Source: Clostridia bacterium (lineage in GTDB: Bacteria > Bacillota > Clostridia > Christensenellales > Aristaeellaceae). From it: 56,225 bases of DNA. A program made the translations under genes and the position numbers. Below are positions 45,922-54,482 of this stretch, in pieces (the first letter of the stretch is position 1; the number at the start of each line of letters is the position of its first letter). The notes below the pieces were generated by a model that worked only from the letters and a program-made list of their open reading frames with translations, made no database searches and had not been told where the DNA came from. The DNA lies in contig JAFUFC010000055.1 in the NCBI GenBank assembly GCA_017470095.1, positions 1 through 56,225 on the forward strand, given 5' to 3'.

Positions 45922-47448
45922 ATGAAAAAGCTTTTCAGTATCTTGTTAATTGCAGCGCTTCTTTTTACCAGCGTATCCGCATTTGCACAGGGCAATGGCA
46001 CGCCCCCGGACATGCCTTCCGATGCCATGAGCAATCCTCCGTCCGACATGGGCACCCCGCCTAATGGCATGACCCCGCCTAATGGCATGACCCCGCCGGA
46101 CGGTATGGGCAATCCTCCAGACGGCATGCCTGGCGGTATGGGCGGCCCTGGCGGACAGAGCAGCTTTTCTGGCACGTATGACGCGGTGATGACCGTGGAT
46201 ACCGATACCGCCCTTACCGACAATATGGCGTCTACCGGAACGGATGAAAACGCCCTGCTGGTTATCGATGGCACCGTCACCCTCAGCAACGCGGCCATTA
46301 CCCGTACCTCTTCCGATTCCACCGGCGGTGATAACGCCAGCTTCTATGGCGTGGGCGCGGCCATCTTGGCTACCGGCGGCACCCTGACCCTTGACAACGT
46401 GACCATCGATACCGACGCGGCCGGCGGCGCGGGCGTGTTCAGCTACGGCGATGGCGTGGTGTACGTGAGCAACAGCACCATCACCACCCAGCAGGGCGCC
46501 TCCGGCGGCATCCACGTGGCGGGCGGCGGCAAGCTGTACGCCGAAAACCTGACCGTCACCACCTCCGGCAACTCCTCTGCCGCCATTCGTTCCGACCGGG
46601 GCAGCGGCACCATGATCGTGGATGGCGGCACCTACACTTCCAACGGCTCCGGTTCTCCTGCCGTATACGTCACTGCCGATATTACCATCCGCAATGCCGA
46701 CCTGACCGCCACTGGCTCAGAGGCGCTGTGCCTGGAAGGGCTGAACGCCGTGCGGCTCTATAACTGCACGCTCACCGGCGATATGCCGGATCAAAGCCAA
46801 AACGACAACACCTGGACGGTGATTCTCTACCAGAGCATGAGCGGCGACTCCGCCGTGGGCCAGGGCAGTTTTGAAATGGACGGCGGCCAGCTTATCAGCC
46901 AGAATGGCGGTATCTTCTATACCACCAACACCGAGAGCGTGTTCGTCATCCGCCAGGTGGATATTCAGGCCAGTGAAGACAGCGAGTACTTCCTCCGCTG
47001 CACTGGCAATGCCAACCAGCGGGGCTGGGGCGCCACCGGCAGCAACGGCGCGGACTGCGTATTCACCGCCATCCAGCAGGTGATGAACGGCGATGTGATC
47101 TGGGACAGCATTTCTACCTTGAACCTGTACTTGACCGACAGTACGGCCTTCACCGGCGCGGTGATCGATGATGAGTCCTGTGCGGGCAACGGCGGCAGCG
47201 GATCTTGCCGGGTGGTGATCGACGCTTCTTCTTCCTGGACCGTGACCGGCGACAGCACCGTGACCACCCTGGAATGCGCCGGCGCTATCACCGACGCCGA
47301 AGGCAATACCGTTTCCATTGTGGGCCAGGACGGCACCGTGTACGTCCAGGGCGAGAGCGCCTATACCATCACCGTGGGTGCCTACTCCACCGACGTGAAT
47401 CTGGATGGCGCAGGCCAAATTTCCTCCTTTGAATCCCACACGCTGTAA
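45922..47448 (+). CDS. Secreted right-handed beta-helix protein with PPNGM-rich N-terminus
   Basis: A 508-residue protein. Signal peptide 1-23 (ending SAFA), then a Pro/Asn/Gly/Met-rich, probably disordered segment with repeats such as TPPNGM (24-75). The rest (about 80-500) is a repetitive parallel beta-helix, with strands of the type GGTLTLDNVTIDTD, GVVYVSNSTITT and GGKLYAENLTVTTS. This resembles adhesins or carbohydrate-binding surface proteins; no catalytic residues are apparent. The promoter layout is shared with the PNGQA-repeat protein gene at 4343. RBS AGGAGG. Confidence 0.85.
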   Translation: MKKLFSILLIAALLFTSVSAFAQGNGTPPDMPSDAMSNPPSDMGTPPNGMTPPNGMTPPDGMGNPPDGMPGGMGGPGGQSSFSGTYDAVMTVDTDTALTDNMASTGTDENALLVIDGTVTLSNAAITRTSSDSTGGDNASFYGVGAAILATGGTLTLDNVTIDTDAAGGAGVFSYGDGVVYVSNSTITTQQGASGGIHVAGGGKLYAENLTVTTSGNSSAAIRSDRGSGTMIVDGGTYTSNGSGSPAVYVTADITIRNADLTATGSEALCLEGLNAVRLYNCTLTGDMPDQSQNDNTWTVILYQSMSGDSAVGQGSFEMDGGQLISQNGGIFYTTNTESVFVIRQVDIQASEDSEYFLRCTGNANQRGWGATGSNGADCVFTAIQQVMNGDVIWDSISTLNLYLTDSTAFTGAVIDDESCAGNGGSGSCRVVIDASSSWTVTGDSTVTTLECAGAITDAEGNTVSIVGQDGTVYVQGESAYTITVGAYSTDVNLDGAGQISSFESHTL

Positions 47449-47473
47449 ACAATCAATCATTTGCCCGAGAGCT

Positions 47474-47502
47474 TTTCAGCCCACGGGCATTTGTGCTATA
47501 AT
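47474..47502 (+). promoter_or_regulatory. Promoter of the AlaX-type gene
   Basis: Weak minus-35 TTTCAG, 17 bp, consensus TATAAT. A TGCCCG/CGGGCA hairpin (47463-47489) overlaps it and may end the upstream transcript. Confidence 0.5.
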
Positions 47503-47534
47503 TGCATAAAACATCCAAAGAAAGGAACCTTTCC

Positions 47535-48719
47535 ATGATTACAGACCGGCTGTATTACGAGGACGCGTATCTGCGTTCGTTTGACGCCCGGGTGGCGGCG
47601 GTGCGGCAGGATGGGTGGATCGCCCTGGATCGCTCCGCCTTTTATCCCACGTCCGGGGGACAACCCTATGATACCGGCACGCTCGCCTGCGGCGGCCACG
47701 TGGCTCGGGTGACCGACGTGCAGGTGGAAAACAATGTGGTATGGCATCAGGTCGATGGCACGGCGTGGCCGGTGGGCGCGCTGGTGCACGGGGAAATCGA
47801 CTGGGAGCGGCGGCTGGACCATATGCAGCAGCACGCGGCGGACCATATGCTGGCCGGCGCGGCCTGGGAATTGTACGGTGGGGTCACCATCGGGCTGCAC
47901 CTGGGGAAGGAGAGCAGCACCATTGATATGGCTTTGCCTGACGGCCGCACCCGTCTGACGGAAAAACAAATGGATGCGTTGGAAAACCTGGTCAACCGGC
48001 GGGTGCAGCAGGATGCCCCCATTCGCTGCTGGTTTCCGTCGGCAGAGGAATTATCCGCCCTGCCTTTGCGCAAAAAGCCCACGGTGACCGAGCATGTGCG
48101 GGTGGTGGCCATGGGAGATTACGAAATGGTAGCCTGCGGCGGCACCCATCCCCCTACTACCGGGCGCATCGGCCCCATCAAAATCCTCTCCTGCACTCCC
48201 TCCCGGGGAAAAATGCGGCTGTGTTTTGTGGCGGGTATGCGGGCTGTCGATTATTTCCGGAAAGCGGCTAAAAGCGCCGGAGCCGTGGCCGCGGCCCTGT
48301 CCTGCGCCATCGAAGACGCGCCGGAATCCCTGCAAAAGGAGCGGGACGCCCATGCCGCCCAGCGCAAAGAAGGAGCCCAGCGCTTGGCGCAGGCGGCGGT
48401 GCAAGCCATCCGGGCGCAGCGGCGGGGAAATGTGTACGCCGCCCATTTGCCCTTTGCTGATCACGATACCTTGCTGCGAGCCGCGGCGGAGCTGACCGCC
48501 CAGCCGGAAGCGATCGTGCTTTTATCCTGCCCCCGGGGGGAGGGGCGGCTGCTGGTGTTTGCCCGGGGAGCCGCCGCCATGGCGGATATGGCCCAATTGC
48601 TTCGCAAAAGCGGCGCTCGGGGCGGCGGCAAACCGGATATGGCCCAGGGCAGTGCCGCAGACGACCTTGCCTTGAAAACGGCTGTTGATCTGCTGCAGGC
48701 GTCATCAAGCGCGCCATAA
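47535..48719 (+). CDS. Alanyl-tRNA editing protein, AlaX-L type with DHHA1 domain
   Basis: A 394-residue protein. The editing domain (about 1-240) has SAFYPTSGGQPYDTG, the first zinc motif in HMQQHAADHML, and CGGTHPPTTGRIG as the second, the standard AlaX signatures. A C-terminal DHHA1 domain follows (about 300-394: GGGKPDMAQGSAAD, with LSCPRGEGRLLVFARG). It hydrolyses mischarged Ser- or Gly-tRNA-Ala in trans. The ATG at 47535 has AAAGGAACC upstream. Monocistronic, between the beta-helix gene and a convergent kinase gene. Confidence 0.92.
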   Translation: MITDRLYYEDAYLRSFDARVAAVRQDGWIALDRSAFYPTSGGQPYDTGTLACGGHVARVTDVQVENNVVWHQVDGTAWPVGALVHGEIDWERRLDHMQQHAADHMLAGAAWELYGGVTIGLHLGKESSTIDMALPDGRTRLTEKQMDALENLVNRRVQQDAPIRCWFPSAEELSALPLRKKPTVTEHVRVVAMGDYEMVACGGTHPPTTGRIGPIKILSCTPSRGKMRLCFVAGMRAVDYFRKAAKSAGAVAAALSCAIEDAPESLQKERDAHAAQRKEGAQRLAQAAVQAIRAQRRGNVYAAHLPFADHDTLLRAAAELTAQPEAIVLLSCPRGEGRLLVFARGAAAMADMAQLLRKSGARGGGKPDMAQGSAADDLALKTAVDLLQASSSAP

Positions 48720-48735
48720 AAAGCGATGGCGTTTT

Positions 48736-48832
48736 CCCTAAAAACGCAAATTCCCCCTTCTTCCGTGGGCTGCGTCTTACCGGGCGGATGATATCCGCCT
48801 CTACGGAATTCCAGGGTGGTTTGCGCGTTTTT
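48736..48832. terminator. Long nested hairpin between convergent genes
   Basis: AAAAACGCAAA and TTTGCGCGTTTTT form the base; TTCCGT/ACGGAA and GGCGGAT/ATCCGCC lie inside as nested stems. The A and T tracts on both flanks suggest a bidirectional terminator for the AlaX and kinase genes. The length of about 95 nt is greater than needed, so another role is possible. Confidence 0.5.
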
Positions 48833-49803
48833 TATACCTGTCGGTCGACGCTGGCCATCAGGCGGTCCAGCTGAGCGGGAGAAAGAAAATCTCGAGCGGC
48901 GTAACCTATCGCCCCGGTTAGAGGACCGTAGGCAGGCGGGCTCAGGCGACAGCCCAGCGCCTGGATTTCCCGGCCAAAGGGGCGCAGGATGCAGTCGCCA
49001 GTTTTGAATAAACCGCCGGACCAGGAAACGGGGATGGCCGATGCTTCATTAAAATCAAGCCGTTTTTTCAGGGCGTTTACCAGCTGGCACAGCTGCTCCG
49101 CTGCCCGCTGGTAAATGGCCTGGGCGCAGGGATCGCCCCGGCGGTACAATTCAAAAATGTGCCGTTGGAAAGCGGCCACCTTGTCCCCGTCGCCGCCGTG
49201 AGTCCATTCTTCAAAGGCGCCGCAGATGAACAGAGGGTCCGTCAGGTGAAATAAATCCATCATGTAATCATAAAGCAGTGTACGTTCCATTCGCCCGTCG
49301 GCCTGCCGGTAAAAGGCGTTGATACCCTGAACGGCCACCCAGTAGCAGGAACCCTCATCCCCGAAAAAAAGCCCCCAGCCCCCAGACCGTCCGGCGCCGC
49401 CTTTTCCGTCCTCGCCGTAGGCAATGGAGCCGGTGCCGCTAACCACGTGAATGCCCGGCTGGCACCGCAGCGCGCCGCTCCAGCCTACTACCGAATCATT
49501 CACCAGGATGCGCCGCACCTCCGGCAGGGCTGAAGCAACTGCCGCGTCCATCATTTGGGCGGAGGTTTCCGTTTCTCCATAGCCGGTCAGGCCGAAGGCG
49601 GCACAGGTGATCTGCTCCGGCAATATTTGTGCTGCTTGGAGCACAGCCCGCAGGTCCGCTGCCATATCCCGGGCGTAGGTGTCCGCCCCGCCCCGGAATA
49701 GGGTAATGGCCGGAAATTCCTTCCGGGCCAGCACCCGGCCCTGGTCATCGGCTACGGCAAAAGCAATTTTGGTGGATCCGCTGTCACAGCCCAAGAAAAT
49801 CAT
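48832..49803 (-). CDS. BadF/BadG/BcrA/BcrD-type ATPase, N-acetylglucosamine kinase-like
   Basis: A 323-residue ASKHA-fold protein. The first phosphate loop is FLGCDSGSTKIAFAVAD, the second GIHVVSGTGSIAYGEDGKGGAGRSGGWGLFFGDEGS, and the adenosine motif lies near SWSGGLFKTGD. These match the BadF/BadG family, whose Gram-positive members include N-acetylglucosamine and muramic acid kinases. It is probably a cytosolic sugar kinase; nothing nearby fixes the substrate. RBS AAGAGGTGA. Confidence 0.83.
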   Translation of the reverse strand: MIFLGCDSGSTKIAFAVADDQGRVLARKEFPAITLFRGGADTYARDMAADLRAVLQAAQILPEQITCAAFGLTGYGETETSAQMMDAAVASALPEVRRILVNDSVVGWSGALRCQPGIHVVSGTGSIAYGEDGKGGAGRSGGWGLFFGDEGSCYWVAVQGINAFYRQADGRMERTLLYDYMMDLFHLTDPLFICGAFEEWTHGGDGDKVAAFQRHIFELYRRGDPCAQAIYQRAAEQLCQLVNALKKRLDFNEASAIPVSWSGGLFKTGDCILRPFGREIQALGCRLSPPAYGPLTGAIGYAARDFLSPAQLDRLMASVDRQV

Positions 49804-50010
49804 TGGCTCACCTCTTGTTCGATTGTTTCCTTCCCATACAGCATATCACGGCCCGGACCGCATTGCAAGCATCCTGGGCCTGGAAAAGAAAAATGCAGGA
49901 AACGAAAGAATACAATTCATCTTTTGCCGTAAATTTAGTCGAAAACGGCCAAAAATGGAGTTTTTTATTTTGTAAATGGCATATTTTTCATAAAAATACA
50001 AAATAGGTAC

Positions 50011-50039
50011 TTGCCAGCGGGCCATTTTTGTGGGACAAT
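50011..50039 (+). promoter_or_regulatory. Promoter of the aminotransferase gene
   Basis: TTGCCA, 17 bp, GACAAT. The flanking gap 49804-50118 is otherwise AT-rich with no gene. Confidence 0.5.
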
Positions 50040-50118
50040 AACAAGCGCCGCAGGCATATTCGGCCCCCGGCGTACATAGGTAAGCTTATGCACACAGTCA
50101 GCGGAAAGGAAGAGCAGC

Positions 50119-51414
50119 ATGAAGCCTTATGCGGAGATGACGGCGGAGGAACTGTCCGCCGAGCTTGTGGATCTGAAAGCCCAGTATAAAAAGGTGCAGG
50201 CCCTGGGGCTGCACTTGGATATGAGCCGGGGCAAACCCTGCCAAGAGCAGCTGGATTTATCCATGGGTATGATGGATGTGCTGGATTCTTCCTCTGATTT
50301 GACCTGCGAGGACGGCACCGACTGCCGCAACTATGGCCAGCTGACCGGCATTGAAGAAGCCCGGGAGCTGCTGGGCGACATGATGGAAAACAACCCCAAG
50401 GACATTATTATTTACGGTAATTCTTCTTTGAACGTGATGTTCGATACCATCAGCCGGGTGTGGACCCACGGTGTGATGGGCAATACGCCTTGGTGCACAC
50501 TTCCGGAGGTGAAATTCCTCTGCCCGGTGCCTGGGTATGACCGGCACTTCGCCATCACCGAGTATTTCGGCATCAAGAATGTGCCCGTGCCCATGACGCC
50601 CACCGGCCCGGATATGGATATCGTGGAAAAAATGGTGCGGGAAGACGATACCATCAAGGGCATCTGGTGCGTGCCCAAATATTCCAACCCCCAAGGCATT
50701 TCCTATTCTGATGAAACGGTGCGCCGCTTCGCCCGGCTGCAGCCCGCGGCCCCAGATTTCCGCATTTTCTGGGATAACGCTTATGGCATGCACCATCTCT
50801 ATGACCATCAGCAGGATTATTTGATTGAGATTCTGGCCGAATGCAAGCGGGCCGGGAACCCCGATATGGTATATAAATTTTCTTCCACTTCCAAGATCAC
50901 TTTTCCTGGCAGCGGCATTGCCGCCGTGGCCACAAGCCCCAATAATATGGAGGATTTCACCTCCTACCTGCGGCATCAAACCATCGGCCATGATAAAGTG
51001 AACCAGCTGCGCCACGTGCGCTTCTTTGGCGATATCCACGGCATGGTGGAGCATATGCGTAAGCACGCCGAAATCATCCGGCCCAAGTTTGAGGCGGTGG
51101 AAAACATCCTGGAAAGGGATCTGGGGGGCCTGGGCGTGGGAAATTGGACCTGCCCTCTGGGCGGCTATTTCATCATGTTCGATTCCCTGCCCGGCTGCGC
51201 CAAGGATATTGTGGCCCGGGCCAAGAAGGCCGGCGTGATCATGACTCCCGCTGGAGCTACCTGGCCCTATGGTCTGGACCCCAACGATTCCAACATCCGC
51301 ATCGCGCCTACCTATCCCTGCCTGGCGGATTTGAAAACCGCCATGGAGATCTTTACTCTGTGCGTGCGGATTGCCAGCGTGAAAAAACTGCTGGCAGAGA
51401 AGCAGGCCCAGTGA
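50119..51414 (+). CDS. PLP-dependent aspartate aminotransferase (subgroup Ic type)
   Basis: A 431-residue fold-type I aminotransferase. MSRGKPCQEQLDLS, NYGQLTGIEEARELLGDM and IYGNSSLNVMFD shape the N-terminal half; the Asp-Tyr pair is in IFWDNAYGMHHL, and the PLP Lys lies in FSSTSKITFPGSG. The C-terminal GVIMTPAGATWPYGLDPNDSNIRIAP carries the carboxylate-binding Arg. The pattern is that of aspartate transaminases of subgroup Ic. Monocistronic, followed by repeat A3. Confidence 0.9.
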   Translation: MKPYAEMTAEELSAELVDLKAQYKKVQALGLHLDMSRGKPCQEQLDLSMGMMDVLDSSSDLTCEDGTDCRNYGQLTGIEEARELLGDMMENNPKDIIIYGNSSLNVMFDTISRVWTHGVMGNTPWCTLPEVKFLCPVPGYDRHFAITEYFGIKNVPVPMTPTGPDMDIVEKMVREDDTIKGIWCVPKYSNPQGISYSDETVRRFARLQPAAPDFRIFWDNAYGMHHLYDHQQDYLIEILAECKRAGNPDMVYKFSSTSKITFPGSGIAAVATSPNNMEDFTSYLRHQTIGHDKVNQLRHVRFFGDIHGMVEHMRKHAEIIRPKFEAVENILERDLGGLGVGNWTCPLGGYFIMFDSLPGCAKDIVARAKKAGVIMTPAGATWPYGLDPNDSNIRIAPTYPCLADLKTAMEIFTLCVRIASVKKLLAEKQAQ

Positions 51415-51431
51415 GGCAAGATACCCATTTG

Positions 51432-51592
51432 ATACGATTCTCCGTCTAAAACATGGAATCTTGGGTTGTCTTTTCTGCGCTGGCTTTGCATCATTCCGGT
51501 CAACATAGCGCAGTTACGTCTCCCTTTATTCAACTGAACCAGAGCGAAAAATTCATCCCGAAGCTTTCAATCTTTTAGACGTCAAATAGCAT
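51432..51592. repeat. Family A foldback repeat, full length (A3)
   Basis: A 161-bp element with ATACGATTCTCCGTCTAAAA and TTTTAGACGTCAAATAGCAT as terminal inverted repeats, in the gap between the aminotransferase and the convergent amylase gene. The rest of the gap (51593-51670) shows only a short CCGGAAA/TTTCCGG hairpin. Confidence 0.85.
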
Positions 51593-51670
51593 TAGAACAA
51601 TAATGGCCCGGAAACTCAGCCCGCTCATTGCAGCCTGGATTTCCGGGCGTTTTTTGATGCGGCGATTTCC

Positions 51671-53299
51671 TTACCGCAGCACGGCGCTGGTCTGCTCCTC
51701 CAACGTCAGCACGGTGCCATCCAGTGTGGCGGAGCCCATGCCAGCGAAGGCGGCCAGGGTTGAAAATGGCTGAGGGGCGACAGCACTCAGATCGATGGTC
51801 ACGGTGCGGGGTGTGGTGTTGTGGAAAACGGCCACGGTTTGTCCATCCAAGGTGCACAGGAAGCCGCCGGCCTTGGTATCGGGCAAATTCAGGGCGGTGT
51901 ATTCGCCCTGGGCAATTTCTGGGTTGGCTTTGCGGATAAGTAGCAGACGCTTGTAATAATTGTACAGGCTGTCGCCCATGCGGGCCAGATCCCGAACGGA
52001 ATAGGGAGACTGCTTGTCGTACGTGGCGCCTTCCGGATCCTGGACCGTGTCGCCGTCGCCCCAGAGCATGGCCAGCCGGCGGTTGGCGTCGGTGTTGGCG
52101 CCGCCCCGGGAGCCACGCAGGCCGATTTCCTCACCATAATAGATGAAGGGGGAGCCGGGGGAGAGCAGGTACAGATTGGCGGCCATTTTCATCTGTCCGC
52201 TGGCGGCGGTTAAGTAGCCCGCGGCCCGGTCCATATCGTGGTTGGATACGAACGGGATGTTCATGGCGTTTTTGTTCAGGGTATGCACGCGGTCCAGGTA
52301 CCGCTGGATATAAGCGGTAAACCGGTTCACGTTGCCCGCCTTGGCAGTTTCGGCAATGATGCCGTTGGCCTGGCTGGCGGCGAAATTGAAGCAGTTGGTC
52401 ATGGGGATATACTGGTCGATGATGCCGTCCCCGTCCCACACTTCCGCCACGGTGTACAAATCGGGCTTGAGCTGCTTGAGTTCACCGATGTACCATTTCC
52501 AGAAGGCCACGGATTTTTCGTTGTCGCCGAAATAGATATACTTGGCCGCGTCAAAGCGGAAGCCGTCCACGCCCAAATTGAGGTAAAATTTTGCCACGTC
52601 CAGCAGGGCTTGGCGCACGATGGGCTGGTCAAAGTCCGGCTCGGGCATGGAATCAGAAAAATTGGCTTCGTAAAACAGATTGCCCACGCGGGCCTTGGCA
52701 AAATGGCGGCCTGACGGGAGGGCATCGTTTCCGTCGAGCCAGACGTAAAAGTCATAGTAACCATTGCCGGGGTTATGCATCAGGTGGGCGTTGAGAAAAT
52801 TCTTGAACCAGCGGTTCTGGGTGCTGGTGTGGTTAATGGGCAGATCCAGAATCAGCTTCACATCCCGCTGATGGCACAGGTTGATCAGGGCTTTCAGGTC
52901 GTCCATGGAGCCAAAGGCTGGATCGATGGTGTAAAAATCGGTTACATCGTATTTATGATAGGAGGGGGAAGCAAAAATGGGAGTGAGCCAAATGCCCTCG
53001 ATGCCCAGGCTCAGGCCGGAGGTGGGGTCGCCGTCGTTCAGGTAATCCATCCGGTTAATGATGCCCTTTAAATCACCGATGCCGTCGCCGTTGGAATCAG
53101 AAAAGGAACCCACGAATATTTCGTAGAACACCCGATGGAGATCGTTTTCTTGGATCGTCTCCGGCAGGACGATATCGTCCACAATGGCTTCGCCCTGGTC
53201 GTTCAAATGGTATTGGCCGGTGCTGTCGTACCTTTCTTCCGCCAGGCAGGAGGTGAACAGCATCATTAGCAGCAAGAGGACGCAAAGAACCCGTTTCAT
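51671..53299 (-). CDS. Secreted alpha-amylase-type glycosidase, GH13 (probable lipoprotein)
   Basis: A 542-residue protein with a signal peptide ending LFTSC, which fits a lipobox loosely, so it is probably lipid-anchored. The barrel shows the GH13 regions: DLPINHTS (I), DGFRFDAAK with the nucleophile Asp (II), VAEVWDGDG with the acid Glu (III) and VSNHDMDR (IV), then a C-terminal beta-sheet domain ending VLTLEEQTSAVLR. It would hydrolyse alpha-1,4-glucans outside the cell. Monocistronic. RBS AAAGAAGGCGG. Confidence 0.92.
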   Translation of the reverse strand: MKRVLCVLLLLMMLFTSCLAEERYDSTGQYHLNDQGEAIVDDIVLPETIQENDLHRVFYEIFVGSFSDSNGDGIGDLKGIINRMDYLNDGDPTSGLSLGIEGIWLTPIFASPSYHKYDVTDFYTIDPAFGSMDDLKALINLCHQRDVKLILDLPINHTSTQNRWFKNFLNAHLMHNPGNGYYDFYVWLDGNDALPSGRHFAKARVGNLFYEANFSDSMPEPDFDQPIVRQALLDVAKFYLNLGVDGFRFDAAKYIYFGDNEKSVAFWKWYIGELKQLKPDLYTVAEVWDGDGIIDQYIPMTNCFNFAASQANGIIAETAKAGNVNRFTAYIQRYLDRVHTLNKNAMNIPFVSNHDMDRAAGYLTAASGQMKMAANLYLLSPGSPFIYYGEEIGLRGSRGGANTDANRRLAMLWGDGDTVQDPEGATYDKQSPYSVRDLARMGDSLYNYYKRLLLIRKANPEIAQGEYTALNLPDTKAGGFLCTLDGQTVAVFHNTTPRTVTIDLSAVAPQPFSTLAAFAGMGSATLDGTVLTLEEQTSAVLR

Positions 53300-53354
53300 G
53301 GATCCGCCTTCTTTCCATTGTGCTTTTCTTCATAGTATCCCATTTTTCCGTTGC

Positions 53355-53383
53355 TTGTCAAGGGGGAAGAAATATGATATACT
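53355..53383 (+). promoter_or_regulatory. Promoter of the GH53 operon
   Basis: TTGTCA, 17 bp, TATACT. The predicted start near 53390 rules out start codons at 53384 and 53393 for the first gene. Confidence 0.65.
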
Positions 53384-53410
53384 TTGGAAAAAATGAAGGG
53401 TTTGGAACGC

Positions 53411-53899
53411 ATGAAACGGTTGTATACGCCAGAAAAAATGGCGCAGTGGAAAAAGCGTGCCCGAGTGAGCGGAGGGGCCGTTTGCGCTTTGATGGCGGCA
53501 GCGCTGGCAGCGTGCGTTTATTTGTGCGCCCAGGTGCGCACCGGCAACGCAGGGCGGATGCTGCGCTACGTGATCGGGCTTTTCACGCTCTCTGGCTGGG
53601 TGAGCATTGTTTTGCTGCGCTTTTGTTACCGGCCGGCTCAGGCGGAATACCGGCATATGGCGGGCATTTTGGCCGGGGAAACAGAAGAACACGCAGGCAC
53701 CGTTGCCTGGCTGCCTGGCGCTTTTTCTATTCCCAAGAGCATTACCATTCGTAAGGCGATATTAACGAAGGAAGACGGCGAAACGGAAACGCTGAATGTG
53801 GACGTTCGTTTGGCGGACACGATGCCGCCAAGCGGCGCCGCAGTACGGCTGGAAACGGTACGGAAATACATTACGGCCTATGAGGTGCAGCATGAATAA
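53411..53899 (+). CDS. Hypothetical membrane protein with two N-terminal helices
   Basis: A 162-residue protein. Two transmembrane helices (about 21-43 and 52-76) are followed by a soluble domain of about 85 residues (SIPKSITIRKAILTKEDGET, then VRLETVRKYITAYE). No family is recognised. The start at 53411 is favoured by the promoter position and GAAGGG 10 bases upstream. It overlaps the next gene by 8 bp, so it belongs to the GH53 operon. Confidence 0.7.
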   Translation: MKRLYTPEKMAQWKKRARVSGGAVCALMAAALAACVYLCAQVRTGNAGRMLRYVIGLFTLSGWVSIVLLRFCYRPAQAEYRHMAGILAGETEEHAGTVAWLPGAFSIPKSITIRKAILTKEDGETETLNVDVRLADTMPPSGAAVRLETVRKYITAYEVQHE

Positions 53900-54461
53900 T
53901 ATCCGAAAAATCACTGGGCTGATTCCGGCGCTGGTGCTGTGGCTCATGTTCAGCGTGCTGCTGTGGGGCTTTGTGTTTACGAAGATCACCGACGCGCCGG
54001 CACAGAACAAAATTGTCCTGTTTGTGGATGCTGCCGTACCGGGGGAAGCGGCCCTGGCCCAGGCGCTGGAGGAGGGACGAGGAGAACATATCCGCATGGT
54101 GCAGGTGCATCCCTTCACCTATGCCATGCTGGACGGCGGCCCCCTGGAGCAGGCCGACCTGTATATCGTGCCCGCATCTCATGTGGAAACGTATCAGGAA
54201 TGGTTTCGGCCCCTGCCTCAAGCCCTGGAGGAAAGGGATGATCTGCTGTTTTGGAAGGGACGGGCCTGGGGCGTTCGGGTCTATGATGCAAACGGGGGCC
54301 GGGGCGCGGCGGAGGCGTATATTGATTATGAAACGCGCGGAGCGGAACGAGAGGATTATTATTTGATTTTCGGCGCCCGCTCCCTACACGTTTTGACCAA
54401 TGAAAACGCGGTGGATGATGAGGCGGTTTTCACAGCCAGGCGGCTGCTGAACCTACGGTAA
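53892..54461 (+). CDS. Hypothetical membrane-anchored protein
   Basis: A 189-residue protein with one N-terminal helix (IPALVLWLMFSVLLWGFVF) and an extracytoplasmic domain of about 150 residues. The segment from LFVDAAVPGEAALAQAL to DLYIVPASHVETYQEWF looks like an alpha/beta substrate-binding-protein half, but no family is certain. It sits between the two-helix protein and the GH53 enzyme, with 8 bp overlap upstream and 21 bp to the next gene. A role in sensing or anchoring is only a guess. Confidence 0.7.
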   Translation: MNNIRKITGLIPALVLWLMFSVLLWGFVFTKITDAPAQNKIVLFVDAAVPGEAALAQALEEGRGEHIRMVQVHPFTYAMLDGGPLEQADLYIVPASHVETYQEWFRPLPQALEERDDLLFWKGRAWGVRVYDANGGRGAAEAYIDYETRGAEREDYYLIFGARSLHVLTNENAVDDEAVFTARRLLNLR

Positions 54462-54482
54462 AGAAGGAAGGGAGGACGTGGC

